From: JBGTBQ01 sp041749275
GTDB lineage: Bacteria > Acidobacteriota > Blastocatellia > Pyrinomonadales > Pyrinomonadaceae
DNA: 63,747 nucleotides
NCBI GenBank assembly: GCA_041749275.1
Contig: JBGTBQ010000397.1
Span: 1-63,747 of the forward strand
Reading direction: 5' to 3'
In this document: piece by piece, positions 61,048-63,747 of the stretch
Layout: each line of letters opens with the position of its first letter
Numbering within the stretch: the first letter of the stretch is position 1
The notes under the pieces: generated by a model
The model's database searches: none
Told to the model about the DNA's origin: nothing
Seen by the model: only the letters and a program-made list of their open reading frames with translations
Position numbers and translations under genes: made by a program

Positions 61048-61935
61048 TTAGCGAAACTGTCCCGCGTACCATTCGACGATGGGCATGCCGAAGAGGAGAC
61101 TGATGATCGCGCCGGCGCCGAGGAAGATGCCGAAAGGGAGGAGCATCTGCATGTCGCGCTCGCCGCTCCGGAGCATCATAACGACGCCGACGATGGAGCC
61201 GGTCAGGACACTGATGAAGATCGTGAGCATTGTCCGGGGCCAGCCGAGATATGCGCCGACCATAAACATCATCTTCACGTCGCCGAGTCCCATCGCTTCG
61301 ACCCCGCGCAGACGCTCCCAAAGCCAACCGACGAGCCAGAGAAACCCGCCGCCGGCGAGTGCGCCGATGACCGCGCCTTCGAGAGAGATGAGCCGGGGTG
61401 AACACTCAGGTTGCAACGCGGTCAGGAATCCGACGCCATATAAATTCGGGACGACGACACGCGCGAGAAGGGCGAAGAGCACGCCGGGGTAGGTGATGAC
61501 GTTCGGCAAAATCATGTGCTCCGCGTCAATGAAGACAAGCGCGACGATGGCGGCGACGAAAACAAGGTCGAAGGGGAGCGAGAGCGTCAAACCGGAATGA
61601 AACCACATGGTCAGCGCGAAGAGCGCCGCGGTGAGCGCTTCGACCGCCGGGTAACGCGGTGAAATCGGCGCGCGGCAAGCGCGGCAGCGCCCACGCAGCA
61701 TCAGCCAGCCGATGATTGGGATGTTATCGTAGGGGCGTATGTTCGTCCCGCAGGAAGGGCAGCGCGATGAAGGGAAGACGATGGACTCCGCGCGCGGGAC
61801 GCGATGAATGACGACGTTGAGAAAACTACCGATCACGGCTCCCACGGCGGCAACGGACAAGAGGAAGAAGAGAAGCGGGAGTCCGGTGGTCTCGTCAATC
61901 GCCAAGAGGCTTAGTTGAGTTGTCATGTTGAGCAT
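61048..61935 (-). CDS. pilD: prepilin peptidase / N-methyltransferase (A24)
   Basis: 295 aa from ATG 61935 (or 61926); earlier in-frame starts lack support. Integral membrane aspartic protease that cleaves type IV prepilins. Seen: the N-terminal methylation domain with GSFLNVVIHRVPR and the zinc cysteines CPSC...CRAC, and the catalytic Asp pair, one in FIDAEHMILPN and the other in GLGDVKMM. About seven hydrophobic segments. It implies type IV pili or type II secretion elsewhere in the genome. The stop codon abuts the CATCCCT array. Confidence 0.93.
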   Translation of the reverse strand: MLNMTTQLSLLAIDETTGLPLLFFLLSVAAVGAVIGSFLNVVIHRVPRAESIVFPSSRCPSCGTNIRPYDNIPIIGWLMLRGRCRACRAPISPRYPAVEALTAALFALTMWFHSGLTLSLPFDLVFVAAIVALVFIDAEHMILPNVITYPGVLFALLARVVVPNLYGVGFLTALQPECSPRLISLEGAVIGALAGGGFLWLVGWLWERLRGVEAMGLGDVKMMFMVGAYLGWPRTMLTIFISVLTGSIVGVVMMLRSGERDMQMLLPFGIFLGAGAIISLLFGMPIVEWYAGQFR

Positions 61936-62054
61936 GAACTGAATAGTCGGACTTGACGCGCGGCTTGACGCGCCGCACGACCTTCCGCATATTAAAGCCA
62001 AGTGGTCTCTTTGCGGAAGACAGGAGACCGACATTTTAGCAAAAGGGGTGGCGC

Positions 62055-63311
62055 TTGAACTCGCACAAGCCGATCATAGCGATGTTGACCGTTGGCCTCG
62101 CGGTTATCCTTGTTCTCTCATTCACTCCCTACGCGCTGCTTTCGCGCGCCCGCGATGCCGTCGAAACTATCGTCCAGCCAGCCGTTGACGATACCGCGCT
62201 GCGGGAGATTGAAGAGGCGAACGCGCCGTTGCCGTTCGATATAGCTGCGTGGTACGCGGGGCGCGGCGTTGACGCCGACAGGCATGGCGTCCTCATCGAA
62301 TCACTCGACGGAAGGCAAGTCTTTGCGGCGCATAACGCCGACATCGCATTTAATCCCGCATCGCTGGTCAAACTTGCGACCTCTCTCGTCGTGCTCAAGC
62401 AGTTGGGTAAAGATTTTCGCTTCGAGACACGGGTCTACGTCGAGGGCGAGGCGAACAAGGCGGGCGCTCTCGGCGGGAGGCTCGTCATCGCGGGGAGCGA
62501 CCCGACATTTGGCGACGTGGCCGCCGTTATGATTGCGGAGAAGCTGAACGAGCGCGGCATCAAAAGCGTCCCTGAAGAGATCGCCGTCACTTCGAACTTT
62601 ACCTTCAATTTCAGCGGCAAGCCTGAAGAGTCCGCGGAACGGCTTGCCAAAGTAATGAAGGTCAAGCCAAAAAAAATCACGGTCGCGGCGGTGCCCACGG
62701 GGCAGCCAGCGTTCGTTGTGCGTTCTTATCCGCTCCGCGAAATCCTCCTCTACATGAACGCGCATTCGAGTAACTTCGTGGCCGAGCGGCTCGGTTCCAT
62801 CGTTGGCGGCGCGGCGGGGGTGAGGGAATTTCTTGTCACCGAACTCGAACTCCCCGCCGATCAGGTGACGCTCACAACTACGTCCGGGTTGGAGCACAAC
62901 CGCCTGACTCCGCGCGGACTCGTCACAGTGATCCGGGCGCTGAACGAAGAGGCGAACCGGCAGGGGATGAAGTTGGAGGAGATCATGGCGGTGGCGAGCG
63001 GCGACTGGGGGACGCTGCGGCGCCGGCTCAAAGGAACGCCGCTCGAAGGCGCGGTGGTCGGGAAGACCGGCACTCTCGTCCGCGACGACGGCGGGATGGC
63101 GAGCCTCGGCGGAATCATCCACACAGAGAAGAGCGGGGCCGTCTGCTTCGTCACCCTCAGCAAAGGCTCGACCGTATGGGAGAACAAACAGATGACAGAC
63201 GAACTACTCGTCGAAGTCATCACTTCCCGCGACAAACCCATCCCCATCCAGATGCCCGAAGAAGGCCGCCACCAATTGGAGCGAAATGACCTCACCATTC
63301 AAGAGCCTTAG
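62055..63311 (+). CDS. dacB: D-alanyl-D-alanine carboxypeptidase/endopeptidase (PBP4, S13 type)
   Basis: Trims or cleaves peptidoglycan cross-links in the periplasm. 418 aa with an N-terminal membrane anchor or signal (IIAMLTVGLAVILVLSFTPYALL). Active-site motifs: Ser103-x-x-Lys106 (SLVK), Ser238-Ser-Asn240 and Lys337-Thr-Gly339. The start is TTG 62055 with AAAAGGGG 8 bases upstream. The stop codon TAG uses the first two bases of the inverted repeat of the next element, so the C-terminus (LTIQEP) may have been trimmed or altered by its insertion. Confidence 0.9.
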   Translation: MNSHKPIIAMLTVGLAVILVLSFTPYALLSRARDAVETIVQPAVDDTALREIEEANAPLPFDIAAWYAGRGVDADRHGVLIESLDGRQVFAAHNADIAFNPASLVKLATSLVVLKQLGKDFRFETRVYVEGEANKAGALGGRLVIAGSDPTFGDVAAVMIAEKLNERGIKSVPEEIAVTSNFTFNFSGKPEESAERLAKVMKVKPKKITVAAVPTGQPAFVVRSYPLREILLYMNAHSSNFVAERLGSIVGGAAGVREFLVTELELPADQVTLTTTSGLEHNRLTPRGLVTVIRALNEEANRQGMKLEEIMAVASGDWGTLRRRLKGTPLEGAVVGKTGTLVRDDGGMASLGGIIHTEKSGAVCFVTLSKGSTVWENKQMTDELLVEVITSRDKPIPIQMPEEGRHQLERNDLTIQEP

Positions 63312-63524
63312 AGCGTGTCTAAAAAGTCAGCTTGGAGTCAGCTCCGTGAGGAGCGGAATGTGTGTAGCCCGCGCCGCTCTCCCCTTGTTCTTTCAAGCCC
63401 CGGAGGGGCGGCAGCGCCTACCATGTCGCTCCTCACGGAGCTTCAGCGACCTCGTGTCACGCGATGGGCTATAAACATTTCGCTCCTCACGGAGCTACGA
63501 CGCATGGATTTTTAGACACGCTCT
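63310..63524. mobile_element. 215-bp element with perfect 16-bp terminal inverted repeats
   Basis: Ends AGAGCGTGTCTAAAAA (63310-63325) and TTTTTAGACACGCTCT (63509-63524) are exact complements. Inside are three copies of an AGCTCCGTGAGGAGCGAAATG-like module: one forward (about 63339-63359) and two inverted (63424-63442, 63478-63496), plus CCCCGGAGGGG. No coding gene. No clear target duplication flanks it. Looks like a non-autonomous, MITE-like or composite repeat. It supplies the dacB stop and interrupts the start of the DUF4926 gene. Confidence 0.75.
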
Positions 63525-63534
63525 GAAGACCGAT

Positions 63535-63729
63535 TTGCCGGAACACGGTTTACAGCAAGGTGACATCGGCACAGTCGTTCTGCTTCATCAGGGCGGCGCG
63601 GGCTATGAAGTCGAATTCGTCGCGCTCGACGGCGAAACGGTGGCGGTCGTCTCGCTCACAGCCTCTCAAGTGCGCCCCATCGCTCACCGCGAAATCGCAC
63701 ACGTCCGCGCGGAGCATCAAGCTGCATAG
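63535..63729 (+). CDS. DUF4926-family small protein, probably 5'-truncated by the repeat element
   Basis: The visible 64 residues read LPEHGLQQGDIGTVVLLHQGGAGYEVEFVALDGETVAVVSLTASQVRP, the core of DUF4926 domains (SH3-like small beta barrel). In this family the LPEHGL segment is normally preceded by a short strand and a Met some 10-20 residues earlier. Here the upstream codons (LKTD) run straight into the element's inverted repeat, and only a TTG at 63535 could start translation. Probably a pseudogene or N-terminally altered form; if intact, a short cytosolic protein often found with toxin-antitoxin-like pairs. Confidence 0.55.
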   Translation: MPEHGLQQGDIGTVVLLHQGGAGYEVEFVALDGETVAVVSLTASQVRPIAHREIAHVRAEHQAA

Positions 63730-63747
63730 GGCGCTCGCGCCTCAATG

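Overview
The window is 63.7 kb of gene-dense, GC-rich bacterial chromosome with about 44 protein-coding genes. I see no rRNA, tRNA or CRISPR array. The gene content points to a Gram-negative, soil-type heterotroph. It includes a large TonB-dependent receptor with an N-terminal carboxypeptidase-regulatory domain and no SusD partner, many secreted peptidases and hydrolases, an Oar/PUL-like sugar locus, a SufBCDSU operon under an Rrf2 regulator, and prepilin peptidase. Together with the hairpin-rich intergenic repeats, this fits Acidobacteriota, probably a Blastocatellia-like lineage. That placement is inference from gene content and repeat style, not from a marker gene.

Layout. (1) 1-11.7 kb holds the end of a type 2 isopentenyl-diphosphate isomerase, then a central carbon block: gnd, zwf, opcA, glk, pgl, a GH63-like glucosidase and a class III fructose-1,6-bisphosphatase. 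Together these form the oxidative pentose phosphate pathway with glucose entry and a gluconeogenic return. (2) 12-18.1 kb is the Fe-S assembly operon rrf2-sufB-sufC-sufD-sufS-sufU, with a near-consensus promoter and a clean intrinsic terminator. (3) 18.2-24.7 kb carries an N-acylamino-acid racemase/OSBS, an M20 hydrolase and a GNAT acetyltransferase-like protein, a possible D- to L-amino-acid salvage triad, then gamma-glutamyltransferase and a secreted Xaa-Pro aminopeptidase. (4) 24.8-25.9 kb has a two-gene toxin-antitoxin-like pair and a small transposable element with perfect inverted ends and a 9-bp target duplication.

(5) 25.9-34.8 kb, minus strand, is the most unusual block. It contains a GT39-type mannosyltransferase-like membrane protein, a secreted protein of unknown function, an alkaline-phosphatase-superfamily enzyme, and a fusion of a lysylphosphatidylglycerol-synthase-type flippase domain with a MacB/FtsX-type permease. 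The last three genes overlap head to tail, so they are probably translated together. (6) 34.9-44.1 kb holds an FHA-membrane-protease fusion, a thioredoxin-like [2Fe-2S] protein, an active/inactive M16 peptidase pair, a UbiD-family decarboxylase and a secreted EEP-family hydrolase. (7) 44.2-58.1 kb is a carbohydrate-utilisation locus: MFS transporter, LacI regulator, TonB-dependent receptor, PHP-domain protein, SGNH hydrolase, sulfatase, GH3 beta-glucosidase and a GH144/glucoamylase-like protein. Candidate LacI operators lie at the receptor promoter. (8) 58.2-63.7 kb carries a Rieske oxygenase, a PAS histidine kinase, prepilin peptidase, a D-Ala-D-Ala carboxypeptidase (PBP4 type) and a DUF4926 gene whose start appears to have been cut off by a repeat element.

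Non-coding structure is conspicuous. There are heptanucleotide arrays in inverted pairs, three near-identical long perfect hairpins with compensated arm changes in the sugar locus, three CGCGGAG-type hairpins, and two elements with terminal inverted repeats. The base composition and codon use of the first ~1.05 kb differ sharply from the rest, with the change inside gnd. This is either a recombination joint or an assembly chimera and should be checked before the first two genes are trusted.
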